NCBI GenBank assembly: GCA_017512805.1
Contig: JAFWES010000015.1
Location: forward strand, 1 to 64,000
Length of the DNA: 64,000 bases
Direction of reading: 5' to 3'
Source of the DNA: Clostridia bacterium
GTDB lineage: Bacteria; Bacillota; Clostridia; Christensenellales; Aristaeellaceae
Shown: positions 24,879 through 33,318 of the stretch, in pieces
How positions within the stretch are numbered: position 1 is the stretch's first letter
Layout: every line of letters starts with the position of its first letter
Made by a program: the position numbers and the translations under genes
Notes under the pieces: model-generated
What the model saw: only the letters and a program-made list of their open reading frames with translations
Told to the model about the DNA's origin: nothing
Databases searched by the model: none

Positions 24879-25667
24879 TCATCGGATCCTTCGCCCTCCC
24901 GCCGCGGATAATCCGCCATGGATCTGTCCCAAATCATCCTGTTCTTCTCCTTTCCACTGTCGTCGATCCGGTTTCATGGTTTGTGTCCGTTGCTTCCTGT
25001 TTATCCTGAATTCCGCGGAATCAAAAATGGGCGCTGTGTTTTCCATGATCCAGGCAAATCCTGCTGCTGTCCTCTTGTCTGAATCAACAAAATGATTTCC
25101 GGGATTCCATTCGAGCGTGGTGTTGACGCCCTGTTCCATCAGCAGTTCCTGCTGCTTCCTGATGTTGTCGCCCACGGTTTTCATCACAGGATTCCGTGTT
25201 CTCTCCTCCTTATCGCCCAAGGAGAGATAAACGAGCGGAACGCTGCACTGCGTTTTCTCCGCGTACTCTATCCATCCCGGATACCACACAGACGGGGATG
25301 CGGCTGCAATTCCGTCAAAAGCATCGGTCTGATAACCGGCCCATAACGCAAACAGCCCCGCCAGTGAATAGCCGCCGAGGATATAGCGGCGATCCGGGCT
25401 TGGGGAGCCTATGGTGTTAAGAATCGACTGTAAGAATGCGCCCGCTCCGTCCCCAAAGTCCGGCTGGCCCTTGAATGCACTCTTTGCTTTCCACGGGGCA
25501 AGATCCTTAAACCAATCTGTTTCTATCGCCAGAACAGAAAAGGATTGATTTGGACAGCGCGCCCTGATTTGCGCTGTTTCCCCCTGCATCAGTTCAAGAT
25601 CATGTTCGTCCACAGGCTGGATCAGGATCCATTTGCTTGAAGCGGGGTCTCCGAATGTATGTATCAC
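24879..25667 (-). CDS. alpha/beta-hydrolase, esterase-like (COG2819 type)
   Basis: 262 residues from a GTG with AGGAGG upstream. The nucleophile elbow is GGYSLAGLFA (about 98-107), preceded by RRYILG; the late NPGNHFVDS supplies the His. No signal peptide. The conserved fold ends near residue 220 (FAWIMEN); the last 40 residues are basic, low in hydrophobics and probably read into unrelated DNA after loss of the natural stop. Substrate unknown. Confidence 0.7.
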   Translation of the reverse strand: MIHTFGDPASSKWILIQPVDEHDLELMQGETAQIRARCPNQSFSVLAIETDWFKDLAPWKAKSAFKGQPDFGDGAGAFLQSILNTIGSPSPDRRYILGGYSLAGLFALWAGYQTDAFDGIAAASPSVWYPGWIEYAEKTQCSVPLVYLSLGDKEERTRNPVMKTVGDNIRKQQELLMEQGVNTTLEWNPGNHFVDSDKRTAAGFAWIMENTAPIFDSAEFRINRKQRTQTMKPDRRQWKGEEQDDLGQIHGGLSAAGGRRIR

Positions 25668-25716
25668 GGTGAAAGCGCCTCCTGCAATCCGACGTCATTA
25701 CATGTTAGGAAGTCCT

Positions 25717-25782
25717 CTCAAGGATACCATATCCCGCCCGCATCGGCAACAAAAATTCCCGACTGAGCTCGTCAGCCGGGAT
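25717..25782 (-). repeat. 66-base dispersed repeat, copy B, acting as terminator
   Basis: Sixty of 66 bases match 2866-2931. On the minus strand it starts at the stop codon of the DUF3990 gene and gives CCCGGCTGA, loop CGAGC, TCAGTCGGG (nine pairs, one G-U), then AATTTTTGTT. This is a good Rho-independent terminator for that gene. Confidence 0.7.
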
Positions 25783-26309
25783 CATTTGTTGTACATCTTT
25801 TCTATCGCGGCAGCGAATTCTTCCTGATATTCATTCTGTTCCATTTTCAGTGCTTCTCTGTCCATTCGTTCGATTTTCTCCGATCTGATAAAACGAAGCT
25901 GTTTCACTGCTTTTTCTGTTTTGATGGCAACCTGCGTATACTCCGGACCAATGAAAAGCAGTTTCAGGGCGTCTTCCGGTTTCAGATATCCGCTGGTGAT
26001 GATGCCAAAGGTGTCAAAGATTGTATCGTTCGCAATAGGGCCGATGATCACATCCGCTGTCAGACCGTCCTGCAGGCGTCTGTTATGAAAGATATACTGG
26101 AACCAGGAAACATCCCGGGGAAACCGGTGAATGTCCAGACCCGCTTCATCCAGCTCGTATTCATTGACCACGGCGTTTTCCCGGGCCCAGCGGAATGTAA
26201 AGTCTCTGTCCGGCGTCAGATAGAAACCCCATCCGAAGTCCGCGTTCTTCCTGCCATGGTGAATGTCAGGAGATACAATTTCCCGGTCGCTTGTATGATA
26301 TAGAATCAT
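25782..26309 (-). CDS. DUF3990 protein, putative ADP-ribosyltransferase-like toxin
   Basis: 175 residues. The start MILYHTSDREIVSPDIHHGRKNADFG..GFYLT is the DUF3990 signature: HTS as first active-site strand and the FGWGFYLT stretch, resembling the H-Y part of ADP-ribosyltransferases. DUF3990 genes are usually paired with a small DUF3791 partner upstream; here only a 25-codon zinc-ribbon fragment remains in that place, so the toxin seems orphaned. Toxicity is inferred from the family, not shown. Confidence 0.7.
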   Translation of the reverse strand: MILYHTSDREIVSPDIHHGRKNADFGWGFYLTPDRDFTFRWARENAVVNEYELDEAGLDIHRFPRDVSWFQYIFHNRRLQDGLTADVIIGPIANDTIFDTFGIITSGYLKPEDALKLLFIGPEYTQVAIKTEKAVKQLRFIRSEKIERMDREALKMEQNEYQEEFAAAIEKMYNK

Positions 26310-26359
26310 CTTCGTTGTAACCTCTCCGGCACTGTCTCGTAAGGCGCGAGCCTATTTTT

Positions 26360-26437
26360 TTAAGGCAGTTCAGTTTTAATTCGGTCGTACTGACTTGATA
26401 TCGGCGCCCCGCAGCTCGGGCACTTCATTGGTTTCAA
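26360..26437 (-). pseudogene. zinc-ribbon protein start, cut after 25 codons
   Basis: TTG start with AAGGAGG upstream; reads KPMKCPSCGAPISSQYDRIK and stops. A CxxC knuckle is present but the second one is missing, so this is the 5' end of a longer zinc-ribbon gene. It sits behind its own promoter and may still be transcribed through the DUF3990 gene. Confidence 0.5.
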
Positions 26438-26493
26438 CGCAAGCGCCTCCTTCCAGACATTCTTCAGTTCTATGCGCTGAAGAACACAGCGGA

Positions 26494-26522
26494 ATTATAC
26501 CACATCCGAAAGCGTCCGTAAA
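26494..26522 (-). promoter_or_regulatory. promoter upstream of the zinc-ribbon fragment and DUF3990
   Basis: TTTACG (26517-26522), 17 bases, TATAAT (26494-26499) on the minus strand. It is the only clear promoter for the DUF3990 gene. Confidence 0.65.
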
Positions 26523-26541
26523 ACCTTAACAAGCAAAACGC

Positions 26542-26658
26542 TCACCGCATCACCCGCCAGGCCATTCCCCGAGCGAGCCCGGCAGATCCGGCCAATGCGA
26601 TGGCGTGTCCGTATCCGGGAAGGATCAACAGCGCAACCCCATAGATGCCGATTCTCAT
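26542..26658 (-). pseudogene. 3' fragment of a formate/nitrite channel gene
   Basis: The frame reads IYGVALLILPGYGHAIALAG then SAGLARGMAW, nearly identical to residues of the intact channel at 23632-24201 (IYGVVLFILSGYGHSIALAG). It lacks the first 120 and last 20 residues. A partial, diverged duplication about 3 kb from the intact gene. Confidence 0.75.
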
Positions 26659-26753
26659 GCTGATTGCTGAAAAAAGGAATTTCCTGTATAATCACAAATA
26701 TGACAGTTTGATTCTTCCCTGATTCGCGCAACCGGAAGCAAGGAGGCCTGAAA

Positions 26754-29081
26754 ATGAAAAGCCGAAAACAACGGTTCCTCTTTCTCGTTCTCGTCGTGCT
26801 GTGCGCCACATTCTTCTCTGCGGCCGGGTGCTCTGAAGGAGCCTTCACCGATCTGGTTGTCCTGTCCACCACGGATATGCACGGAAAATGCTGGGAAACC
26901 AATCTGCTGACCGGAGACAGGGTAACGCAGAATATGCTGCGCGTCTCCACCGCCGTTGAGCAGATCCGCGCGTCTTACGGCCCGGAGCAGGTCATCCTGA
27001 TCGACAACGGGGATCTTTTCCAGGGTACGCCCATATCGGAAGATCATCTCCTGCGCGCCGGCGGCTCCGGGGATGAGCCGGAAGCGATGGCGCTATGCCT
27101 CCGGGAAATCGGCTACGACGCCCTGGTGCTGGGCAACCATGAATTCAACTATCCCTGGGCCACCATGCGGCGGGTTTATGACTGGCTGGAGGAAAACGGC
27201 GTGCGCGTGCTGGCCGCCAACGCCTGCTACGACGGAACCGACGGTGTCCACCAACGGGGAGAAAACGCCTTCGGGACCTATATCGTCCGCGAAATAACGG
27301 TCAACGGGCATCCCCATAAGGTTGGCGTTCTGGGGCTTGAAAATACCGATATCACCCGGTGGGACATTCCGGACAACTATCCGGGCATCCTCTTTGCCCA
27401 TCCGGATAATCCGAATTATGATCTGTCGCTGGAGGCCGCCCGTTATATCTCCCGGATGCGGGAAGACGGGTGCGAGATCATCATCGTGTCCTACCATGGC
27501 GGCCTGGGCAGCGCGGACGGAGAGTTGGCCTTCGGCCTCAACAGCGATCATCAGGGGATGCGCATCCTCCGGAACACGGACAGCATTGATCTGCTGATCC
27601 TGGGCCATGACCATTCAACGGCCTATTCCGGTACAACCGCCCGGGATCTGGCGGGACGCGAGGTACTCATCGTCAATGGCGGCGGGCAGGAGCTGACCCA
27701 GACCGTCTTCCGCCTTTCCGAGGACGCCCGGGGCGGACTGGTCTGCGAGGAAGCCGAAACGAAGCGCCTGAACCTTGGCAACTATCAGCCCGATCCCGTT
27801 CTGCAGGAGAAAATCCGCCCATACGCAGAACAGGCGGACGCCTTGCTGGATCTTCCCGTTGGGTTCTTAACCGGGGAGTGGGACGGATCCAGGATTTTCC
27901 ACACCGTCCAGAGCGACGCGGTAGATCTGATCAACGCGGCCATCATTTCCAGGGGAACCGCCTTCATGCGGGAGAAATTCGGCTCCTCCGGCCTGAAAGC
28001 GCTGCAGGCTGCCACCGGTCTGGATCATCTGGATGTGGACGCCTCGATTTCAAACCCGGCCGTCGGAGATTATATCCCCCAAAGCGGCCCCATCTCCATC
28101 CGGGATATTTACAGGCTGTGCCGCTATACCAACGAAGAGATGATTCTTCCCATGTATGGCCGGGATCTTCTTTCCGTGATGGAAGAAAACGCTTCCCAGC
28201 GTTTAACCTGTCGGGTCATCAGGGGAAAGCCTTATTTCATGACGATCAACGACACAAACACGAACCTTGTCTTCGGCGGAATCAACTTCCGTTATGATAT
28301 GTCAAAGCCCGCCGGTGAACGCGTCGTCATCGATGGCTTTGCCAATGGACGGGCATTTTTGCCGGATGAACTGTATCTGGTCGCGGTCAATAACTACATC
28401 GTTGGAAATGACCGCTGTGGGCTCAGGTCCTTCTCCGCGGACGACGCATTGTGGTCCCAGTGGGAGGATGAGAACGCAGGCAAAACGCAGGATCTGATCA
28501 GAGATTACATCGTTCAGGAAACAGAACGCGCCGGCGGCGTCTCGCCGGAAGCCTTCAACTGGAGCTGGTCCCTCGTCTTCCCGGAAGATCCTGCCGCCCT
28601 GCCGGCCTATGAAGGCCGGACGGCTGCGGTTCTGGCGGACCGGCCGCTGGATGGCCACGCATACGTGCTGTACCAGGAGGCGCAGGGATGCACGCTGACG
28701 GATCGACCGAGCGGCAGCGGTCTGCAGACAGTCGAAATGGCCAGCTGCGGGGATGCCCTCGTGGGTGCGCTCCCCGAGGATGCCCTGATTTTTACCGTCC
28801 GTGAAGAAGCCGAAGGCCTGCTGCTGATCGACCAGCAGGGGCGGTATCTGTCATGCGGCGGCAGTGGCAGCCTCTTGTTGACCAACGCTCCTTCGGATAA
28901 CGGTCTGAGTCTTTGGCAGCCGGTCATGGGCAGCTGCGGGTTCTATATCCGATCCGTCGGCTGCGGCAACAATCAGGTGCTGGAATACTATGGCGGAAAG
29001 GTCTCAACCTATTCGCAAAGCACATCCGACCGCTTCGTTTTCAACTTCTACGAAGTCAAGTCCCCATCAAGGCCCATGTGA
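26754..29081 (+). CDS. 5'-nucleotidase / 2',3'-cyclic phosphodiesterase lipoprotein (UshA-like) with extra C-terminal domain
   Basis: 775 residues with a lipobox (SAAGC, Cys 26). The metallophosphatase domain has TTDMHG (about 39-44), DNGDLFQG, GNHEFNYP and GHDHS. The 5'-nucleotidase C-terminal domain follows, about 350-620, with YTNEEMILPMYG and VNNYI. It would release nucleosides from extracellular nucleotides. The last 150 residues (after AYEGRTAAVLADRP) form a beta-rich domain with repeated Gly/Ser/Cys, not part of UshA. AAGGAGG precedes the ATG. Monocistronic. Confidence 0.9.
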   Translation: MKSRKQRFLFLVLVVLCATFFSAAGCSEGAFTDLVVLSTTDMHGKCWETNLLTGDRVTQNMLRVSTAVEQIRASYGPEQVILIDNGDLFQGTPISEDHLLRAGGSGDEPEAMALCLREIGYDALVLGNHEFNYPWATMRRVYDWLEENGVRVLAANACYDGTDGVHQRGENAFGTYIVREITVNGHPHKVGVLGLENTDITRWDIPDNYPGILFAHPDNPNYDLSLEAARYISRMREDGCEIIIVSYHGGLGSADGELAFGLNSDHQGMRILRNTDSIDLLILGHDHSTAYSGTTARDLAGREVLIVNGGGQELTQTVFRLSEDARGGLVCEEAETKRLNLGNYQPDPVLQEKIRPYAEQADALLDLPVGFLTGEWDGSRIFHTVQSDAVDLINAAIISRGTAFMREKFGSSGLKALQAATGLDHLDVDASISNPAVGDYIPQSGPISIRDIYRLCRYTNEEMILPMYGRDLLSVMEENASQRLTCRVIRGKPYFMTINDTNTNLVFGGINFRYDMSKPAGERVVIDGFANGRAFLPDELYLVAVNNYIVGNDRCGLRSFSADDALWSQWEDENAGKTQDLIRDYIVQETERAGGVSPEAFNWSWSLVFPEDPAALPAYEGRTAAVLADRPLDGHAYVLYQEAQGCTLTDRPSGSGLQTVEMASCGDALVGALPEDALIFTVREEAEGLLLIDQQGRYLSCGGSGSLLLTNAPSDNGLSLWQPVMGSCGFYIRSVGCGNNQVLEYYGGKVSTYSQSTSDRFVFNFYEVKSPSRPM

Positions 29082-29108
29082 AGCGGATTTGTGGCCGCGG
29101 TTCGCGGG

Positions 29109-29139
29109 CTCGGTCTTAAAACGATGTTTTAAGACCGAG
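29109..29139. repeat. perfect 14-base inverted repeat with 3-base loop
   Basis: CTCGGTCTTAAAAC, GAT, GTTTTAAGACCGAG between two convergent genes. A very stable hairpin without a following T-run. It may still stop transcription from both sides through its internal A/T runs, or be a palindromic element. Confidence 0.7.
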
Positions 29140-29145
29140 ATCGTA

Positions 29146-29967
29146 TTAATATGTACACAGGCTTCCTATATCAAAATCCGCAATGTTTATGATGGACACA
29201 TTTCCCTGTAAGTCCTGATACAAATAGACGATGACGTAGGACGGTTCTGTTTCCCGTTTCCCCGGATACGCAGACATACTCTGGCACAGGAACGCATGGT
29301 TCGTTCCGGCAACCACCTGAGATCCCAGATAGGCAACGGGTTTGATTGCAGCGCCGGTCAGTGTGGCTGTCCCCTGATCAAAAACAGCCTTTCTCTCTTC
29401 TGTCACGGTTGGATCTTCCGCCGGTGTCCATCCGCCCATCATGATGGAACCCGGCCCGTCCTCCATGATCAGTTTTTCGGTCAAAAGATAATAATGTACC
29501 AGTCCATGCTCCTGATCTTCATGCTCGGACCATTTCGCCTGAAAATCATACACTCTGTCAGGCTTCAGCGTGATCTGCCCTCCGGTCACAATCTCTGTGT
29601 TCTTCTGATAATCATCAATGTGTTCCTGGTCGGTAAACACGGCGGTATCCCATGAAAAAACTGTCAGCTCATCCGGCGGCGTCCCTGCCCAGATCACGTT
29701 ATATGTTCTGTCTTCCATCAGCGGTACATGATCAAAGGAATCCGGCACCGCGGGATCGGTTGGACCCATACCGCAAGCTTCCACACCCCTCCATTCGTCC
29801 TGATTGCCTGTGAGATATGTCCAGGAATAATTGGCAGCAACAGGCGTCTCGGTGATCCCATCGCTGTCCAGAATAAACACAGGCGGAGTTTCTGCAGCAT
29901 ATGCAGACCCGAGCAAAAGCAACGCGGAGAGAATAAGCGCGGTGATCGTCCTGGTTATCGTCTTCAA
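29146..29967 (-). CDS. secreted protein of unknown function (273 aa)
   Basis: TTG start at 29967 with GGAGG 8 bases upstream, then a signal peptide (KTITRTITALILSALLLLGSAYA, split after the Leu run) without lipobox. The mature part is beta-rich with Trp and Tyr; the C-terminal segment (VAYLGSQVVAGTNHAFL, then YVIVYLYQDLQGN, then IINIADFDIG) is a pattern I have seen in clostridial secreted proteins without known role. It converges with the nucleotidase gene across a strong palindrome. Confidence 0.75.
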   Translation of the reverse strand: MKTITRTITALILSALLLLGSAYAAETPPVFILDSDGITETPVAANYSWTYLTGNQDEWRGVEACGMGPTDPAVPDSFDHVPLMEDRTYNVIWAGTPPDELTVFSWDTAVFTDQEHIDDYQKNTEIVTGGQITLKPDRVYDFQAKWSEHEDQEHGLVHYYLLTEKLIMEDGPGSIMMGGWTPAEDPTVTEERKAVFDQGTATLTGAAIKPVAYLGSQVVAGTNHAFLCQSMSAYPGKRETEPSYVIVYLYQDLQGNVSIINIADFDIGSLCTY

Positions 29968-30180
29968 AACGGATTCCTCCCTTTCCTGTGCCTCATGTCC
30001 TGGCACACCCTGTCTGACGCAACGTAAAGCAAAAAAGTTCCGGCATAAACGGTCTGGCCTCACCGTCATTCAGGTTCAGGCTTTCCCCTTTCTCTATAGG
30101 TTGCTCAGTTATTCCGAAATCTGGCATAGATGGTAGCATTTTGCCGAAAAAAGTCAAATTGAGCATGAACTCTGATCGTG

Positions 30181-30513
30181 TCAACTGTTTACGGAGTTTT
30201 GAATGAGAACAGCACAGCCATTCTTTTCCTCAAGGTATTTGATCCGGACCCCGTCTCCCCTATTTAGAGGAGTTTTGGGATTCAGCAATCTTGCTTCTGT
30301 CGGAAGGCCATCCCGTCCCTGATAAACTACATAGTAAAATGTTCTGGGGTATTCCGTCGCACTGCCGTACGCCACCTGCTTCCCTTTTTCAATCCTGCAT
30401 ACAGTGGCATCCGTTTCAACCCCGTACTGCCTGATTTTCAGCATCAGCCACCAGTAATTCTTGAAGATGTACAACAGGAAAGCCAAAACCATGCCAATCG
30501 CGATCATTGTCAT
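30181..30513 (-). CDS. small membrane protein, DUF3592-like (110 aa)
   Basis: One N-terminal membrane helix (about 3-22), then a soluble beta domain (VETDATVCRIEKGKQ, TFYYVVYQGRDGLPTEARLL, GDGVRIKYLEE) of the DUF3592 kind. Function unknown. Its neighbour at 30604 has the same layout with two helices, so they may be distant paralogues. Confidence 0.65.
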   Translation of the reverse strand: MTMIAIGMVLAFLLYIFKNYWWLMLKIRQYGVETDATVCRIEKGKQVAYGSATEYPRTFYYVVYQGRDGLPTEARLLNPKTPLNRGDGVRIKYLEEKNGCAVLIQNSVNS

Positions 30514-30603
30514 GAGTCATTCGCCTCATTTTCTATCCTGCTCCAATACCTGCTCCTTTTCTACTCGTAAGGATGCAGGCAGTTTCTCGTGCCTCCCGCG
30601 CCA

Positions 30604-31044
30604 TTATATATCCACAAATCCAATGCGATCATCTATACGATCCACATAAACGGTGATTTCTGTTCCAATCTCCGGTATATTCCTGTATAGGTAGCGGCTG
30701 TGATAGACATTTCCCTGATACTCGCAATCCAGCACAACGGGGTGTTGACCATTCATATTGACATTATTCACAGTCTGAACCCCGACGACCTTTGCTGTAA
30801 CGGCATTCCCACCATTATACGCCCTGCGCATCAGATGCCTTCTCCGGAGATCCATGAAAAGGAAACCCAGACCGAGCAGCAGAAAAGTAAATCCGATTCC
30901 TCCGAAAGTATACAGAATCGCCTGTCCGGTTTCGCCGGGCTCAGCGGCATTGACAATGAATCCAACAGGAATGAAAATCAGGGCAATCGGTGCAAATATG
31001 AATCCCAGGATCCCCCATACTGTCCATCCATAGTGCTTGTTCAT
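30604..31044 (-). CDS. membrane protein, DUF3592-like (146 aa)
   Basis: Two membrane helices (about 8-32 and 45-64), a basic stretch DLRRRHLMRR, then a beta domain (AVTAKVVGVQTVNN, VVLDCEYQGNVYHSRYLY, GTEITVYVDRID). Typical DUF3592 pattern; role unknown. Expressed toward 30513, with a spacer of 90 bases between the two genes. Confidence 0.7.
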   Translation of the reverse strand: MNKHYGWTVWGILGFIFAPIALIFIPVGFIVNAAEPGETGQAILYTFGGIGFTFLLLGLGFLFMDLRRRHLMRRAYNGGNAVTAKVVGVQTVNNVNMNGQHPVVLDCEYQGNVYHSRYLYRNIPEIGTEITVYVDRIDDRIGFVDI

Positions 31045-31228
31045 GTTCTCACCCTCTCCCGTAATCCATAATACGGCATAGGGCAGGAAAACTCCTGCCC
31101 TATGCCATATATTTTATAGCCTGTCTCCGTTTCCGTTATTGCGGGTGCTGGTTAATGCTGATGATGTGCGATACGGCGCCAAATTTGCCATCCTAATCCT
31201 TGCTTATATTGGAATATCGCAAGAAATT

Positions 31229-31588
31229 TTATACCACCCTCGCTCCAAATGGCATCAGAGCCAGCCTGGCAATTTTGAAAAACTGCTTACCAAATGGGAT
31301 GCCAACGATTGTGATGCACCAAATGAAGCCAAAAAGCAGGTTCTCCAGACTCATCAGCAGACCGCAAACCAGAATCCACACGATATTGGCCAGCGTACTC
31401 GGTGCTCCGCCACCATATACAATCTCTTTTCCGAACGGCCAGAATGACAGGCTGGCAAATTTGAAGCACTGACGCCCGAGCGGAATGCCGATGATCGTGA
31501 TGCAGCAGAGGAGGCCCGCCAGCAGCCATGACAGGCCAGAGAGAAAACCGCCAAAGACGAACCAGAGAATGTTCCCTATCGTTTTCAT
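31229..31588 (-). CDS. YccF-domain membrane protein
   Basis: 119 residues made of two tandem YccF repeats, each with a hydrophobic helix, CCITIIGIPLGRQCFKFASL or WCITIVGIPFGKQFFKIARL, and a Pro-Phe-Gly turn. YccF proteins are inner-membrane proteins of unknown role. Its ATG overlaps the stop of the preceding gene (ATGA), so translation is probably coupled. Confidence 0.88.
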   Translation of the reverse strand: MKTIGNILWFVFGGFLSGLSWLLAGLLCCITIIGIPLGRQCFKFASLSFWPFGKEIVYGGGAPSTLANIVWILVCGLLMSLENLLFGFIWCITIVGIPFGKQFFKIARLALMPFGARVV

Positions 31589-31860
31589 GTTTTCCTCCTG
31601 TTCTTTGTTAACTGTCCTTTTACAATGATGGTTTTCTTTCTGCGGAAACCGATCAGTTCATTCATCAAATAGCGATGCTTTACACTGTTCAGGTCTACCG
31701 CCCGCTCTCGGAGCCAGGAAGAAAAGGCGTCTGCTGTCGCATGACGAATCTGCATCGGCAGTAATTCCTGCTTTTGCGGGACAAAATCTGTGATGACGGA
31801 GTTTCGCACTTCGAACTGCGCGACCTGCACATCATCATTGTAAAGGATATACCGTGACAC
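31585..31860 (-). CDS. conserved hypothetical protein (91 aa), possibly a truncated larger protein
   Basis: Begins MSRYILYNDDVQVAQFEV, then LPMQIRHATADAFSSWLRER and RYLMNELIGFRRKKT. This start is like the N-terminus of longer gut-clostridial proteins with HipA-like kinase domains, but no kinase follows. A decayed copy of its 3' end lies at 21631-21797. The stop overlaps the YccF start. Function unknown. Confidence 0.55.
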   Translation of the reverse strand: MSRYILYNDDVQVAQFEVRNSVITDFVPQKQELLPMQIRHATADAFSSWLRERAVDLNSVKHRYLMNELIGFRRKKTIIVKGQLTKNRRKT

Positions 31861-31922
31861 GGCCTCACCTCCCCCTCCGGATTGCGTTCAGTATACCAAT
31901 GATCATTTCTTTTATCCCGTTT

Positions 31923-33038
31923 TTATGAATCCGATCGTGTCAACTTGGGAACATTCCACACCCACTGTTCATCATTCCGTTTCATCAAAGCGGGGCAAAC
32001 ATGGCTGTGTCCCGGACCCCATCCGCACCTTTTGCAGCTGCAGCATCTGACATAAGGCGTTCCATTCAGAATCGCTTCCGTAAACGCCGGATCCGCAAGA
32101 AGACCGCAGGCAAGATCCACCATGTCGATCAGATCGTTCTCCAGAAGATAATGAACCTGTTCCGGCGTACGGATGCCGTTAACAAGGGAAACGGGTACGA
32201 TGCCTTTGAAATGATCATGGAAGGCGACTCCCAGGGCGGCAATCCGATTATACGGCAATCTCTCATCGTGCGGCAGTGCGCTTATATCATGGATTCCGTT
32301 CGATACCTGCAGAAAATCGCATCCGGCCCGAACATAACAGTCCGCCACACCGATGCTCTCCTCAATTGTTGGGTCACATCCGCTGGTACGAACAGAAATG
32401 ATGAAGTCTTCCCCACATGCTTCCCGGATTCCGGCGATGATCTCGCATCCGAAACGAGCCCTGTTCTCGGTACTTCCGCCGTACTCATCCGTGCGCCGGT
32501 TTATTTCCGATGCGAAATCATTGATCAGGTAACTGTGACAACCGTGCAGCTGAACCCCGTCATAACCTGCCGATTTCGCCCGTACTGCCGCGTCAACAAA
32601 ACATTTCTGAATACGATGAATCTCCGGAACTGTCAATTCCTGCGCCATTTTCTCCTGGCCCCAGCTGTTCCATATCACCGCGGAGGGAGAGGTGAGAGGG
32701 CCGCACTGCGGGTGCGTTCCCAGACCGCCGTAATGAATCTGTGGAATGACCAGTGCCCCATACCGGTGACAGGCTTCTGCGATTCTCCGGTGTCCCTCGA
32801 TCTGCTCATCGTTCCAAAGCCCCAATTGATCAGGCGACAGCCTTCCTTCCGGAGAAACAGCCGTTGCCTCCACGCAAATCAGTCCGCAGCCATGTTTTGC
32901 CCGCAGAGCATAGTGCTCAACAAAAAAACCTGTGACCTGTCCGTCTTCACCGGCATTAAATTTCACCGTCGGAGCCATGGTCACTCTGTTTTTGCATAAT
33001 CTGTTTCCAATCATCCTCTGTTGATTAGGCTGGCTCAT
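31923..33038 (-). CDS. NADH:flavin oxidoreductase, Old Yellow Enzyme type with Fe-S cysteines
   Basis: 371 residues from ATG 33038, GGAGG 8 bases upstream. FMN-barrel features: CKNRVTMAPTVKF, GLICVEATAV, PQIHYGGLG, DGVQLHGCHSYLINDF, GCGTEN-like STENRARFGCEII. The C-terminus keeps a cysteine cluster (CCSCKRCGW, then HVCP) that would hold a 4Fe-4S cluster, but there is no FAD/NADH module of the long 2,4-dienoyl-CoA reductase class. Electron donor and substrate unknown. Confidence 0.88.
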   Translation of the reverse strand: MSQPNQQRMIGNRLCKNRVTMAPTVKFNAGEDGQVTGFFVEHYALRAKHGCGLICVEATAVSPEGRLSPDQLGLWNDEQIEGHRRIAEACHRYGALVIPQIHYGGLGTHPQCGPLTSPSAVIWNSWGQEKMAQELTVPEIHRIQKCFVDAAVRAKSAGYDGVQLHGCHSYLINDFASEINRRTDEYGGSTENRARFGCEIIAGIREACGEDFIISVRTSGCDPTIEESIGVADCYVRAGCDFLQVSNGIHDISALPHDERLPYNRIAALGVAFHDHFKGIVPVSLVNGIRTPEQVHYLLENDLIDMVDLACGLLADPAFTEAILNGTPYVRCCSCKRCGWGPGHSHVCPALMKRNDEQWVWNVPKLTRSDS

Positions 33039-33220
33039 CCTATTCTCCTCCCTCTTTGGCTCTGGTTCATCCTCACCCGCTGTGCCCGCCACTCAAGCTT
33101 CTCGGCAATCATGCTGCAAAATCCGTGTTCTTCATCCCTTCCTGTTTCCCGTTCCATTATACAGAAAAACGCATCGTTCTTCAATCGGATTGTTCGTTAT
33201 CCATTAAAGCGTCGAAACGA

Positions 33221-33263
33221 AAAAAGAGGCGCTCCGCTGTCGTTGTGAAGCCCCCCTCTTTTT
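33221..33263. terminator. long-loop hairpin between A-run and T-run
   Basis: AAAAAGAGG (33221-33229) pairs with CCTCTTTTT (33255-33263) around a 25-base loop, usable in both directions. Confidence 0.45.
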
Positions 33264-33274
33264 AGATCACAGTA

Positions 33275-33299
33275 AAAGGTGGGCAGCCTGCCCACCTTT
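33275..33299 (-). terminator. terminator after the YitT-type gene
   Basis: A perfect 12-1-12 palindrome (AAAGGTGGGCAG-C-CTGCCCACCTTT) 20 bases downstream of the stop, ending in TTTTACT on the minus strand. Confidence 0.75.
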
Positions 33300-33318
33300 G
33301 GGATTTCCGGAAGGATAT

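Larger units (their letters stand above)
26310..26753. other. fragment-bearing intergenic stretch
   Basis: Holds a zinc-ribbon gene start (26360-26437), its promoter (26494-26522) and a formate-channel fragment (26542-26658). No intact gene is seen. Confidence 0.5.

Noticed and set aside
24755..24937. 60-codon frame between the phosphoesterase and the esterase
   Set aside because: Overlaps both genes, charged composition without family features; probably non-coding or the end of a lost gene.
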